From assembly GCA_021807065.1 (NCBI GenBank), contig JAKAPO010000001.1, positions 1-38,856 of the forward strand: a DNA stretch of 38,856 nucleotides, read 5' to 3'. The position numbers were made by a program, and so were the translations under genes. How positions within the stretch are numbered: position 1 is the first letter of the stretch; each line of letters begins with the position of its first letter. Of this stretch, positions 1 through 8,771 are shown in pieces. Origin of the DNA: a bacterium (GTDB taxonomy: Bacteria; Vulcanimicrobiota; Vulcanimicrobiia; Vulcanimicrobiales; Vulcanimicrobiaceae). Below the pieces are notes generated by a model that saw nothing but the letters and a program-made list of their open reading frames with translations, made no database searches and was not told the origin of the DNA.

Positions 1-1355
1 TCTGTTACGAAAACGGCGGCATTAGCAAAGACGGGAGGACGATTACCGTGCACTTGCGTCATGGCGTCAAGTGGTCCGACGGCTACCCGCTTACCGCCGC
101 CGATTGGCTCTTCACCTACCATGCCGTGATGAATCCGGCAAACAACACCAAGACGAACTACGGCTGGGATATGATCCAGTCGGCAAGCGCACCGAATCCG
201 TACACCATCGTCATCCATCTCCAGAAGCCGACCGTCCAAGGGATAGAGATCCTCACGATGGGCGGTGCTGCGTATCCGCCGCTGCCGGCGCACCTGCTCG
301 CCAAGTATCCCAACATCAACAACGTGCCGTTCAACGCGCATCCGATCTCGAGCGGCCCGTACATTCTCAAAGAGTGGCGCCGCGGCGATCGGCTCGTCTT
401 CGTACCAAATGCGCTCTACTTCCGCGGAAAGCCGAAACTCAAAGAGATCATCTGGCGCGTCATCCCCGATCCCAACAGCATTTTGAGCGAGCTGGCCACG
501 CACGAGATCGACGTCTACCCCGCCGTCAACGAAGACGAAGTCGCTCAACTCTCGTCGATTTCCGGTCTTCGCGTCGCGAAGCGCCTCGTCGCATGGTGGC
601 AGCATCTCGGGATCAACACGAGCCGACCGCAGCTTTCCGATTCACGCGTCCGCCAAGCGATCGCAGACGGCGTGGATTGGACGCGCATCATCGACACCGT
701 CTACCACGGCTACGGGACGCCTGCGGTTTCGGATATCTTCCCCCAATCGTGGGCGGCGCCGCATCTGGCACCCTATCACTACGACCCAGCCGAGGCGGCA
801 CGACTCCTGGCACAGGCCGGGTGGAAGATGGGCAGCGACGGCGTGTTGCACAAGGGACCGCTTGCGATGGCTCTCACGCTCGTCGCCGGGGCGGAAGACA
901 ACGAGAACGAGGAATCCGAGGTCATGATCCAGTCGATGCTCAAAACCCTGGGCTTCAAGATCGAGATCAAGAATTTCCCGCGCAACTATTTGTTCGCACA
1001 AGACGGCCCGATCTACTCGGGAAAGTACGATCTCGAATGGTCGCTCGAAACCAACGGTCCGGATCCCGACGATTCCGGCTCCTGGGACGGGCAGTTCATC
1101 CCGCCGCACGGGGCAAATACCGCATGGCTGAACGATCCGACTGTTAATAGGCTCACCGAAGCAGCGGCCAGCACGTTCGACCAAAGTACGCGTAAACGGC
1201 TCTATCAAGCCGAAGCGGAACGGCTGCGCCAGCTCAACCCAAATATCTTCGTTTTCTGGTGGGAGGAGTATTACGGCATCAACACCGACGTGAAGGGTTA
1301 CGTCCCATCGGCGTTCATCGCGGATGAATGGAATGCGTGGCAGTGGTCGATCTAG
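1..1355 (+). CDS. Peptide/nickel-type ABC transporter substrate-binding protein (SBP_bac_5), 5' end outside window
   Basis: The reading frame is open from the first bases of the window, so the N-terminus and any signal peptide are missing; the GTG at 48 is only an internal codon. The visible 450 residues have the family 5 solute-binding fold. Near the start is the hallmark LRHGVKWSDGYPLTAADW, the segment where these proteins describe the 'heavy' substrate-binding lobe, followed by PISSGPYILKEWRRGDRL and a C-terminal region with HGANTAWLNDPTVNRL. By family, it binds oligopeptides or similar solutes in the periplasm and delivers them to an Opp/Dpp-like permease. No permease or ATPase follows; the next gene is a DNA glycosylase that overlaps its end, so any partners must be upstream. 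The ligand cannot be read from sequence. Confidence 0.9.
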   Translation, partial: CYENGGISKDGRTITVHLRHGVKWSDGYPLTAADWLFTYHAVMNPANNTKTNYGWDMIQSASAPNPYTIVIHLQKPTVQGIEILTMGGAAYPPLPAHLLAKYPNINNVPFNAHPISSGPYILKEWRRGDRLVFVPNALYFRGKPKLKEIIWRVIPDPNSILSELATHEIDVYPAVNEDEVAQLSSISGLRVAKRLVAWWQHLGINTSRPQLSDSRVRQAIADGVDWTRIIDTVYHGYGTPAVSDIFPQSWAAPHLAPYHYDPAEAARLLAQAGWKMGSDGVLHKGPLAMALTLVAGAEDNENEESEVMIQSMLKTLGFKIEIKNFPRNYLFAQDGPIYSGKYDLEWSLETNGPDPDDSGSWDGQFIPPHGANTAWLNDPTVNRLTEAAASTFDQSTRKRLYQAEAERLRQLNPNIFVFWWEEYYGINTDVKGYVPSAFIADEWNAWQWSI

Positions 1356-2052
1356 GAGACGCGAGCCCGACACGCTCGATCTAATCCGGCGACGGATCGT
1401 CGCATGCCGCCGGTGTCCGGAGCTACGTGCGTACTGCGCGAAGATCGCCCGCGAGAAGAAGCGCAGCCACGCTGCCGAGGAGTACTGGGGCAAACCGGTG
1501 CCGGCATTCGGCGACTCGCGCGCGCGGTTGGTGCTGGTCGGCCTCGCACCCGGAGCGCACGGAAGTAATCGCACCGGTAGGATGTTCACCGGCGACGCAT
1601 CGGGCGAGTTCCTCTACGCTGCGCTCCATCGCGCCGGCTTCGCCTCGCAGTCGAATGCGACCCACGATCGCGACGGAATGACGCTGCGCGACTGCACGAT
1701 TACCGCTGCGTTGCGCTGCGCGCCGCCACAGAACAAGCCGACGCCGCAAGAACTGCGCCGCTGTTTCCCGTTCCTGCTCGATGAACTCGACGCGCTCGTT
1801 CGCTTACGAGTCGCGGTCGGGCTCGGGAAGATCGGGTATGATGCGCTCGTCCGCGCCATGCGCGACCGTGGATTCTCGTTCGAGGAACGGCCGCAATTCG
1901 GTCATGGCAGCGAAATGACGGCGCGCAAGGACGGCCGCGTCGTGCACCTTCTCGGCTGCTACCATCCCAGCCGCCAAAATACCAACACCGGGAAGCTCAC
2001 CGCCGCGATGTTCGACGCGGTGCTGCGGCGTGCCCGGACGCTCTTGCGCTAA
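1324..2052 (+). CDS. Uracil-DNA glycosylase, family 5 (UdgB type)
   Basis: This 242-residue protein removes uracil, and in this family also other deaminated bases, from DNA in base-excision repair. Motif 1 lies in GLAPGAHGSNRTGRMFTGD at residues 73-91; the Ala after GL replaces the polar catalytic residue of other families, which is the family 5 signature. The C-terminal motif is CYHPSRQNTNTG, supplying the conserved His. Cysteines at 28, 31 and 38 plus later cysteines in the RDCTITAALRC and RRCF stretches fit the iron-sulfur cluster of family 4/5 enzymes. The ATG at 1324 overlaps the preceding gene by 32 bases. An ATG three codons later is an alternative. The stop overlaps the stop of convergent aspS by three bases. 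Confidence 0.92.
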   Translation: MNGMRGSGRSRRREPDTLDLIRRRIVACRRCPELRAYCAKIAREKKRSHAAEEYWGKPVPAFGDSRARLVLVGLAPGAHGSNRTGRMFTGDASGEFLYAALHRAGFASQSNATHDRDGMTLRDCTITAALRCAPPQNKPTPQELRRCFPFLLDELDALVRLRVAVGLGKIGYDALVRAMRDRGFSFEERPQFGHGSEMTARKDGRVVHLLGCYHPSRQNTNTGKLTAAMFDAVLRRARTLLR

Positions 2053-3794
2053 GGTTTGACCTGGACGTGAAGTTCGCGCAGCGCCTCTGCCGGTGCGGGT
2101 GAGGGCGCATCCATCATGAGATCGCGTGCCGTCTGCGTCTTCGGGAACGCGATCACCTCGCGTAAGTTATCTTCGCCGCACGCCAGCATCACGATGCGAT
2201 CGATACCGAGCGCCATTCCGCCGTGCGGCGGCGCGCCGTAATCGAGCGCACGCACGAAGAAGCCGAACTCCGCATCGATCTGTTCGGGCGTCATGCCGAG
2301 CATGTCGAAGATGCGCCGCTGCAGCTCCGGTTGATGAATGCGTATCGATCCCGAGCCGAGTTCGTAACCGTTGAGCACCATGTCGTAGTGCTGCGCGCGC
2401 ATCCGTAGGGGATCGCTCTCGATGAGGTCCCACTCTCCTTCCGCGGGCGACGTGAAGGGATGGTGTGCCGGTATCGGCTTTCCCGTCTCGGCATTGATCT
2501 CGAGGTACGGGAACTCCGTGATCCAGCAGAATCGAAAGTCACCCTCGCGCTGCAAGCCGCAGCGTCGCCCGACTTCGAGCCGCATCCTGCCCGCAACCGC
2601 AAAGGCGGCGTCACGCGCATCGGCAAAGAGCAAGATCGCATCGCCTCGCTCGGCCTGCATGCGCAGCGCCAGTTCGTTTGCGTGGCGCTCTTCGATGAAG
2701 CGCTGCACGGAAGATTTCACGCCGTCCGCACCGAGTGCGATCCAGACCATCCCTTTGGCGCCCAAGAGTTTCGCCTCTTCCACGAGCGCGTCGAACTCGC
2801 GGCGCGAGAGCGCCGCACCGCCGGGATAGCGCACCGCCACGATCTCTCCGCCGCTCTCGATAGTCGATTTGAACACCATGAACTCGGTGGGCGTGAAAAC
2901 GTCGCTCGCCGGAACGAGCTCCAGTCCGAAACGCAAGTCGGGTTTGTCGGTACCGTAGCGAGACATCGCGTCGGCATAACTCATGCGTGGGAAAGGCGGC
3001 AGCTCGATATCGAGTACGCGCAGCCAAATGGACCGCATGCATGATTCCATGATTTCGAGCACGTCCTCTTGCGTGCAGAAGCTCATCTCGACGTCAAGCT
3101 GGGTGAATTCCGGCTGCCGATCGGCACGCAGGTCTTCGTCCCGCAGACAGCGCGCGATCTGCATATACCGCCCGAACCCGGAGATCATCAAGATCTGCTT
3201 GAGCAGCTGCGGCGACTGAGGCAGTGCGTAGAAGCTTCCCGGATGAAGCCGGCTCGGGACGAGATAGTCGCGTGCTCCTTCGGGAGTACCTTTGATCAGG
3301 AGCGGCGTCTCGATCTCCAGGAAATCGCGCTCGTCGAAGAAGTCGCGTATCGCTTTGATGATCCGGTGGCGGACGGTCATGTTGCGTTGCATCCGCGGGC
3401 GCCGCAAATCCAGGTAGCGGTACTCCAAGCGGAGATTCTCGTCGGCATTTTCGTCGACGTTGACCTGGAAGGGCGGTACGAGCGACCGGTTCAGTATCTC
3501 CAGCTGCTCCGCGGCGAGCTCGATTTCACCGGTTGCCAGCTTCGCGTTCTCGGTACCGGAAGGACGGTTGCGTACGCGGCCGCAGACGCGAACGACGTCC
3601 TCGCTGCGCAGATGCTCGGCGTCGGCAAACGCCGGATACTGCGGATCGAAGACGATCTGCGTGATGCCGTCGCGGTCACGCAGATCGACGAAGATCAAGC
3701 CGCCGTGATCGCGGCGGCGATGGATCCAACCGTCGAGCTCGACGTTCGTTCCACTGTCGGTAATTCGCAGCGCACCACACGTTCGGCGCGTCAT
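2049..3794 (-). CDS. aspS: Aspartyl-tRNA synthetase, probably non-discriminating Asp/Asn type
   Basis: This 581-residue class II synthetase charges tRNA-Asp. It has the N-terminal OB-fold anticodon-binding domain (WIHRRRDHGGLIFVDLRDRDG around residues 23-43, split here by no gap), the motif 2 region, the bacterial GAD insertion (LGAKGMVWIALGADGVKSS) and the C-terminal motif 3 stretch GIDRIVMLACGEDNLREVIA. The frame stays open far upstream, but the family N-terminus begins at the ATG at 3794, which overlaps the preceding glycosyltransferase stop as ATGA. His30 sits where discriminating enzymes such as that of E. coli have Leu and where Pseudomonas-type non-discriminating enzymes have His. I infer that it also makes Asp-tRNA-Asn for GatCAB. 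It is the last gene of the fourteen-gene unit. Confidence 0.96.
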   Translation of the reverse strand: MTRRTCGALRITDSGTNVELDGWIHRRRDHGGLIFVDLRDRDGITQIVFDPQYPAFADAEHLRSEDVVRVCGRVRNRPSGTENAKLATGEIELAAEQLEILNRSLVPPFQVNVDENADENLRLEYRYLDLRRPRMQRNMTVRHRIIKAIRDFFDERDFLEIETPLLIKGTPEGARDYLVPSRLHPGSFYALPQSPQLLKQILMISGFGRYMQIARCLRDEDLRADRQPEFTQLDVEMSFCTQEDVLEIMESCMRSIWLRVLDIELPPFPRMSYADAMSRYGTDKPDLRFGLELVPASDVFTPTEFMVFKSTIESGGEIVAVRYPGGAALSRREFDALVEEAKLLGAKGMVWIALGADGVKSSVQRFIEERHANELALRMQAERGDAILLFADARDAAFAVAGRMRLEVGRRCGLQREGDFRFCWITEFPYLEINAETGKPIPAHHPFTSPAEGEWDLIESDPLRMRAQHYDMVLNGYELGSGSIRIHQPELQRRIFDMLGMTPEQIDAEFGFFVRALDYGAPPHGGMALGIDRIVMLACGEDNLREVIAFPKTQTARDLMMDAPSPAPAEALRELHVQVKP

Positions 3795-4699
3795 CGGTGC
3801 GCCGTACCACCCGAGGCCATCGCTTCTTTGATGCCTCCGACGTAGTAATACTGCTCGATCACGCGGCGCGCCAAGCCGCTCTTCGCCGCCTTTGCATCGA
3901 GGTAACCGAGAACCGGTGGAAGCCCGGTCAGAACGGAGTGCAGACCGCGCCAAAGCGGCGTCATGCCGAGATTGAGCGCTACCGAAAGTTCGGGATGTTT
4001 GCGATAGAAGCGCACGGCTGAGCGTCCGGCGAGCCGCATTTTCTCGCGCTGGTCTTCCTGCGAAAGGTCCTGCCAATGATAGTTGACGGCAAGCGGCTCG
4101 TAAACGATTTCGATTCCCAATTTGCACAACCGGAATCCAAGCTCCAGGTCCTCGTGACCGTATCCGGTGAACGACTCGTCGAAGCCTCCGGCGCGCAGCA
4201 GATCGTCGCGGCTCGCTGACGCGTTGCCCGTGAGAAAGTAGAGCCACGAGAGACGCTTGCGAGCCGCAGGATGCAACGCACCGCGTTCGGAGGGATGATC
4301 GCGCTTGTACAGATAGTCGTCGTAGTCGCGCACCTGCACCTCCCAGCCGACGACGGCGATGCCTCGCCGACTGTCATGGCGGTCGAGGTGGCGGCGAAGC
4401 AGATCCGGCGAGGCGATGATATCCGCATCGTTGAACAGCACGATGTCGCCGCGGGCGGCCGAGATCCCGGCGTTTCGCGCCATCGCGCGTCCGCTGTACG
4501 CTCCGGACAGGTACCGCACGGTGTCAGTCTCCGCCAAGACGCGCGCGAGGAAATCTGCCGTGCCGTCCTGCGAGTTCGAATCGCAGACCAGCACTTCGTA
4601 AGAGTCGGGCGGTACGTCTTGCTCGAGCAGCGACGGCAGCACGTGCCGCAGCGTTTCGAGGCGATTGTACGTCGGGATGATAACCGAAATCTTAGGCAT
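3791..4699 (-). CDS. Glycosyltransferase family 2 (third GT2 of the LPS cluster)
   Basis: This 302-residue protein has the GT-A fold of family 2. The N-terminus MPKISVIIPTYNRLETL is the nucleotide-sugar strand, D91-A-D93 in VLFNDADII is the metal-binding DxD, and GYGHEDLELGFRL supplies the acidic catalytic ED motif. No membrane segment is evident, so it probably acts at the cytoplasmic face. It starts one base into the stop of the heptosyltransferase upstream (TGATG) and its stop overlaps the aspS start (ATGA), which implies translational coupling on both sides. It resembles the two other GT2 enzymes in the same unit, especially at the FDE...YG.ED.E.G.RL region. A role in LPS core or surface glycan assembly is inferred from context; donor and acceptor are unknown. 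Confidence 0.92.
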   Translation of the reverse strand: MPKISVIIPTYNRLETLRHVLPSLLEQDVPPDSYEVLVCDSNSQDGTADFLARVLAETDTVRYLSGAYSGRAMARNAGISAARGDIVLFNDADIIASPDLLRRHLDRHDSRRGIAVVGWEVQVRDYDDYLYKRDHPSERGALHPAARKRLSWLYFLTGNASASRDDLLRAGGFDESFTGYGHEDLELGFRLCKLGIEIVYEPLAVNYHWQDLSQEDQREKMRLAGRSAVRFYRKHPELSVALNLGMTPLWRGLHSVLTGLPPVLGYLDAKAAKSGLARRVIEQYYYVGGIKEAMASGGTAHR

Positions 4700-5658
4700 C
4701 AGGCTTTCCCTAGTAATTCTTGGACACCGCTCACGATCTCGTTTCGAAACGCCGCAAGGCTCCCAGTGTCCTTGGAGGCGGGCTTACGAACGAGCACGCT
4801 CGGCACCTGGTATGGCGCCCACTCTTGAGAGCTGAGCCGGAAGTAACGGTTTTCGAAGGCGACGACCGTGGGCCTGCGCATCGCGCTTGCGACGTGCGTC
4901 GCAGCGGTGTCCACCGTCACGACGCACGATGCGCGCTCGAAGACGGCAGCCCAGGTGAAGAACGGAAGGTGCCCAAGGATCCTGCAGCGCGGCGGGGCTT
5001 CGAGCCTGGCAGCATATTCGACGCTCTCGCGCGGCGTCGTTGCGACGACGGGGCGCCCGAGTGCGACGAGCTCTCGAAGCAGCCGCTGCGTCGAGTCGAT
5101 CGAGCTTCCTTGATCGAACCACCGGCGCCCCAGGTGCAGCACGATCGGATGCTCCGGCAGCGCCTCGATCGCCCTGCGGTCCTCCTCCCGAACGTCGAGC
5201 CGCAAGCGCGTGATGCGCGTCCTAGCCCCGGCCAATGCCACGAGGTCGAGCAGTTGATCGACCTCGTGCCGGATCCGCAGCGCCGGATCGCGTTCGCAGA
5301 GCACGGGATCGGCCTCGGATATCATCAGCGTGTCGACGAACGCGGGCGCTGTCAGTCGTGCGAACCAGCGTCGCGCGTACGTGTAGCCGACGCGCCTCTT
5401 TGCACGGCTCGCCCCAACGATCCGCAGGTCCGTAATGCGTGGTGCCAGCGCAACCGCGATGTCGTAATCGCGGCGGAAGGATCCGTTAAGCGCCACCAGT
5501 TCGTCGATGTCGTCGTTGCGCTCCATGACGACGCGATTGTACTTGCTCGTAACCAGCGTCACGCGGGCACTCGGGAACGATGCGCGGATGCTCGCTATTG
5601 CCGGCGTCGACAAGATGAGATCGCCGATGCGATCGGTTCGCGTGAGCAGGATACGCAC
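4699..5658 (-). CDS. Glycosyltransferase family 9 (ADP-heptose:LPS heptosyltransferase family)
   Basis: This 319-residue protein belongs to the RfaC/RfaF/RfaQ family, which transfers heptose from ADP-heptose to LPS core. The N-terminal MRILLTRTDRIGDLILSTPA is the family signature with the conserved GD, and VVTVDTAATHVASAM near residue 250 matches the C-terminal nucleotide-binding loop usually written DTGPMHLAAA; here the Gly-Pro-Met is Ala-Ala-Thr. It lies between two GT2 genes, six bases after the upstream one. ADP-heptose synthesis genes are in the same unit, which supports heptose as the sugar. Which heptose (I, II or later) cannot be told. Confidence 0.9.
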   Translation of the reverse strand: MRILLTRTDRIGDLILSTPAIASIRASFPSARVTLVTSKYNRVVMERNDDIDELVALNGSFRRDYDIAVALAPRITDLRIVGASRAKRRVGYTYARRWFARLTAPAFVDTLMISEADPVLCERDPALRIRHEVDQLLDLVALAGARTRITRLRLDVREEDRRAIEALPEHPIVLHLGRRWFDQGSSIDSTQRLLRELVALGRPVVATTPRESVEYAARLEAPPRCRILGHLPFFTWAAVFERASCVVTVDTAATHVASAMRRPTVVAFENRYFRLSSQEWAPYQVPSVLVRKPASKDTGSLAAFRNEIVSGVQELLGKA

Positions 5659-5664
5659 GTCGCG

Positions 5665-6549
5665 TTACTTGCCCAGTTCCTCGAAATACGCCTCGGTCGC
5701 CAGCCGCCGCGCCGCGCGTTCCTGATGCTTGGAAAGCACGGCCTCGGGTTTCACGTCCGCGAGCACCGCACGACAGTGGGCAGCCACTCCGCTGCGGGCG
5801 ATGGCGCCGTGCAACGCTCTCGCCGCTGCGTAGTTGCCGGTGGCGAGGTAGGCGCGCCAGTGCGGATGGAGGCGCACTAGCTCGAGCGCGGTGCGCGCCT
5901 GGGCGCGCGCCTGGCGCTGCATGGCATCGAGGCTCGCACCGCGTAGAGGCGGCTTGTAGTGGTAGACGAGCGCGCGCCGATTGAACGTTGCGCGCACGCG
6001 GGCGGCGCGTAACCGTAAGCCGACGTCGATGTCTTCCCAGCCATACTCCGCAAACGTTTCGTCGAAGCCGCCGACATTACGCAGCGTCTCAAGCGGTACC
6101 GAGACGTTGGTAGTCCAAAAGTAGTTCCCACTGTAATTGCGTATCGACCATACCGGAGGCGGCAGGTCGTCGAAGGATTCGACGTTGATTGCTCCGCCGC
6201 GCACGATGTTACTGGGATACCGCGTGCCGGAACGGAGGTGCTCCTCGACGAAGTTCGGTAACGGAAGAACGTCATCGTCGATGAAAATGATGCGCTCTCC
6301 CGTTGCGGCTGCTATGCCAGTGTTGCGCGCCTTCGCTAGGCCGCCGTTGGGCCGGTCGATCGCGACGAACTTGCATGGCGCAAGCGGCCGCATGCGCTCG
6401 ACGAGCGCACGCGTATCGTCGGTCGAGCCGTCGTTTACGAGGACGACTTCATACGCGTCGCCGTCAACGGTCTGCTCGAAACACGCGTCGAGCACGCGTT
6501 CGAGCAAAGCGCGACGGTTGTAGGTGCAGAGCTGAATCGTCGCCTTCAT
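5665..6549 (-). CDS. Glycosyltransferase family 2 (second GT2 of the LPS cluster)
   Basis: This 294-residue GT-A enzyme begins MKATIQLCTYNRRALLERVL, has D91-D-D93 in IIFIDDDVLPLPNF as the DxD motif and GWEDIDVGLRL as the catalytic ED motif. The C-terminal 90 residues are Arg/Ala-rich helices without a membrane span. It starts three bases after the stop of the importer SBD-permease gene and ends six bases before the GT9 gene. By context it works in the same glycan pathway as its neighbours. Substrate unknown. Confidence 0.9.
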   Translation of the reverse strand: MKATIQLCTYNRRALLERVLDACFEQTVDGDAYEVVLVNDGSTDDTRALVERMRPLAPCKFVAIDRPNGGLAKARNTGIAAATGERIIFIDDDVLPLPNFVEEHLRSGTRYPSNIVRGGAINVESFDDLPPPVWSIRNYSGNYFWTTNVSVPLETLRNVGGFDETFAEYGWEDIDVGLRLRAARVRATFNRRALVYHYKPPLRGASLDAMQRQARAQARTALELVRLHPHWRAYLATGNYAAARALHGAIARSGVAAHCRAVLADVKPEAVLSKHQERAARRLATEAYFEELGK

Positions 6550-6552
6550 CTC

Positions 6553-8040
6553 TTATCGTAACCCGCGCGGCCGAACGGCTACCTCTACGCGATAGCTGAG
6601 CTCCTCCACGGCGATGGCGAGCAGCGCTGCCGGTACAGCACCAAGCAGGATCGTGCGTGGATCGTTGAGCGTCAGACCGGTAAGGATGAAGTCGCCGAGG
6701 CCTCCGGCACCGACGAACGCCGCAATCGTTGCCGTGCCCACGGCAATCACCGCGGACGTCCGCACGCCGGCGAGAAGAAACGGCAGCGCCAGCGGCAGCT
6801 GCACCCACGCCAGGATCTGACGCGGTGAAAGCCCGACGCCCTCGGCGGCATCGAGCACGTCGGCCGGTATCTGTCGCAGCCCCGACATCGTGTTCGCGAC
6901 GATTGGGAGAAGCCCGTAGAGCACGAGCGCAACGAGGGCCGGCACGATGCCGATTCCGAAAAGCGGAATCATCAGCGCAAGCAGCGCAAGGCTGGGAATC
7001 GTCTGCAACGTGCCGACGACCTTCATGATCGCGCGCCCCGCTCTCGGACGCAGCGCCGCAGCCACGCCCAGCGGCACCCCGACGAGAACGGAGACGAGCA
7101 CCGTAATGAGCGTTAGTTCGATATGGCGCACGAGCGCTCGCAATACCAGGGCGACGGTCCGATCGGCGACGTGGGTTCGATGGATACCGAATCGCGAGGC
7201 GAGGAATCGCGCGGCAACCTCCGGCGGCGAACGCCGATCGATGTCGACGCTCGCGTTCATCGCCGTCATCGTACGTTCGTCGATCGTCCCTCTCAGCTCG
7301 CGTAGGAGCGGTACGAGCAACGGCGCTGAGCGTATCGTTTCGTCACGCACCAGGTACAGCGCGCGATATTGCGGGAAGAAGTGGCGATCGTCCGCGAGCT
7401 TCACGAAACCGTAGCGCAGCAGCTGCCCATCGGTCGAGTACGCGTCGGTTACCGCAATGGCTCCGCTCGCCAGGGCCTGATATGCCAAGCTTTTCTCGAC
7501 GTCCACCGCGTTCACGGTGCCCAGCCCATAGACGCGCTCGAGCCCCGGCAGGCCGTCGCTGCGATGCATGAACTCCGGCGTCACGCCCCAGCGCAGCTCG
7601 CGGTGCGCGGCAAGATCCGAGATCGTTCGTATGTGCAATCGCGCCGCGTTCTGCGCCTTCATCGCCAACACGTACGTATTGTTGAATCCCAGTTCGGGCG
7701 AGACGAAGATGTGAAAGCGACGCTCCATCTCACGACGTATCTGCGCGTACGATAAGGTTTGATGGAGGATGGCGGCATCGATGGTTCCGGTGTATTCCGG
7801 GTAGACGTCGACCGCGCCGGAACGCAGTGCGGAAAAGACGAGTAGCGTACCGCCGAGGTTTGTCTTGCGTTCCACGAGGTACGGCGTGCGCGCCTCGACG
7901 AGCTGCGCGAGGATCTCGCCGAGGATCTGGCCCTCCGTGTCCTGCTTGGAGGCGATGACGATCGTCGGCGCGGAAAGTTTGGTGCAGCTTGCCAGAAATC
8001 CACAAGCGCAGGCCGCAACAAGCAGCCTCTTGAAACTCAC
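6553..8040 (-). CDS. Fused ABC importer subunit: lipid-anchored QAT-family substrate-binding domain followed by permease domain
   Basis: This 495-residue protein combines two parts of an OpuC/ProWX-like importer. Residues 1-19 are a lipoprotein signal with lipobox LASC (Cys19). Residues about 27-290 are the binding domain, with the family mark DVYPEYTGTI and a hinge-type stretch SLAYQALASGAIAVTDAYST. From about residue 300 comes a permease domain with five or six hydrophobic spans and the EAA-like loop DAAEGVGLSPRQILAWVQLP. Known fusions of this family (OpuFB, EgtUBC, H. pylori ProWX) place the permease first, so the order here is reversed. Start: a GTG at 8040 that overlaps the ATPase stop as GTGA; the frame is open further upstream but that part only shadows the ATPase gene. 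Candidate substrates are glycine betaine, choline, carnitine or ergothioneine-like solutes; I cannot choose. Confidence 0.9.
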   Translation of the reverse strand: MSFKRLLVAACACGFLASCTKLSAPTIVIASKQDTEGQILGEILAQLVEARTPYLVERKTNLGGTLLVFSALRSGAVDVYPEYTGTIDAAILHQTLSYAQIRREMERRFHIFVSPELGFNNTYVLAMKAQNAARLHIRTISDLAAHRELRWGVTPEFMHRSDGLPGLERVYGLGTVNAVDVEKSLAYQALASGAIAVTDAYSTDGQLLRYGFVKLADDRHFFPQYRALYLVRDETIRSAPLLVPLLRELRGTIDERTMTAMNASVDIDRRSPPEVAARFLASRFGIHRTHVADRTVALVLRALVRHIELTLITVLVSVLVGVPLGVAAALRPRAGRAIMKVVGTLQTIPSLALLALMIPLFGIGIVPALVALVLYGLLPIVANTMSGLRQIPADVLDAAEGVGLSPRQILAWVQLPLALPFLLAGVRTSAVIAVGTATIAAFVGAGGLGDFILTGLTLNDPRTILLGAVPAALLAIAVEELSYRVEVAVRPRGLR

Positions 8041-8771
8041 CTTCGTTCCATCCTGCGCCGCAGAAATCGCGCGATATACTCGGTCGCCGGGTGCGATCGT
8101 AGACCAGCCGGCGTATCGATCTGCACGAGGCGACCATCGTCGAACACTGCGACGCGATCCCCGAGAAAAAGCGCCTCCTCGACGTCGTGTGTCACGAAGA
8201 CGATCGTCTTGTTCAACTCGCGGTGCAATCGCGCAAACTCGTCCTGCAAATCCATGCGCGCGAGCGGATCGAGCGCGGCGAACGGTTCGTCGAGCAGCAT
8301 GATCGGCGGATCTGCGTAGAGCGCGCGAGCGATGCCGACGCGTTGCCGTTGCCCGCCCGAAAGCTCGTCGGGGTACCGTTCGCCCAACGCCTCGAGCCCG
8401 ACCGTTGAAAGGATCTCCGAAGCGCGCGCCTTTCGCCGCTCGAAGCTGTCGCCTGCGGCGCGCCCCACGATCGTGGCGTTCTGCGCGACCGTCATGTGCG
8501 CAAAGAGGCCGCCGCTCTGGATGACGTAGCCGATCCGCCGGCGCAGCGCGGTGACGTCTGTGCCGCCGACGCGCGTGCCGTGGACGAAAACCGCTCCCGC
8601 GTCCGGCAGCACGAGGGCGTTGATGCACCGGAGCAACGTCGTTTTGCCGCTGCCGCTGCGCCCGATGACGACGAGCAGCTCGCCATTTTTCACGTCCAAA
8701 GTCACGTCCCGCAAGGCGACGTGCGACGCGAAACTTCTTCCCACGTTCTCGAAGCGAATTGCGACGCTCAC
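8037..8771 (-). CDS. ABC importer ATPase, QAT (OpuCA/ProV/YehX-like) family
   Basis: This 244-residue ATPase powers the SBD-permease protein encoded next. Walker A is GRSGSGKTT at residues 37-45, the signature LSGGQ at 137-141, Walker B LLDEP at 159-163 and the switch His at 195. The protein stops right after the nucleotide-binding domain, so it lacks the C-terminal CBS pair that many osmoregulated OpuCA/ProV subunits carry; this argues against ionic-strength gating by CBS domains. The GTG at 8771 is chosen because it overlaps the upstream stop (GTGA) and fits the family N-terminus; an upstream ATG at 8855 would add an unrelated Arg-rich stretch. The two-gene importer sits between heptosyltransferase and GT2 genes with no gap larger than three bases. 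Confidence 0.94.
   Translation of the reverse strand: MSVAIRFENVGRSFASHVALRDVTLDVKNGELLVVIGRSGSGKTTLLRCINALVLPDAGAVFVHGTRVGGTDVTALRRRIGYVIQSGGLFAHMTVAQNATIVGRAAGDSFERRKARASEILSTVGLEALGERYPDELSGGQRQRVGIARALYADPPIMLLDEPFAALDPLARMDLQDEFARLHRELNKTIVFVTHDVEEALFLGDRVAVFDDGRLVQIDTPAGLRSHPATEYIARFLRRRMERR

Noticed and set aside
642..1589. 315-codon minus-strand frame across the substrate-binding protein and UDG genes
   Set aside because: Both overlapped genes have clear family motifs; the opposite frame has none.
3069..3845. Plus-strand frame over aspS
   Set aside because: Antisense shadow of a gene with all AspRS motifs.
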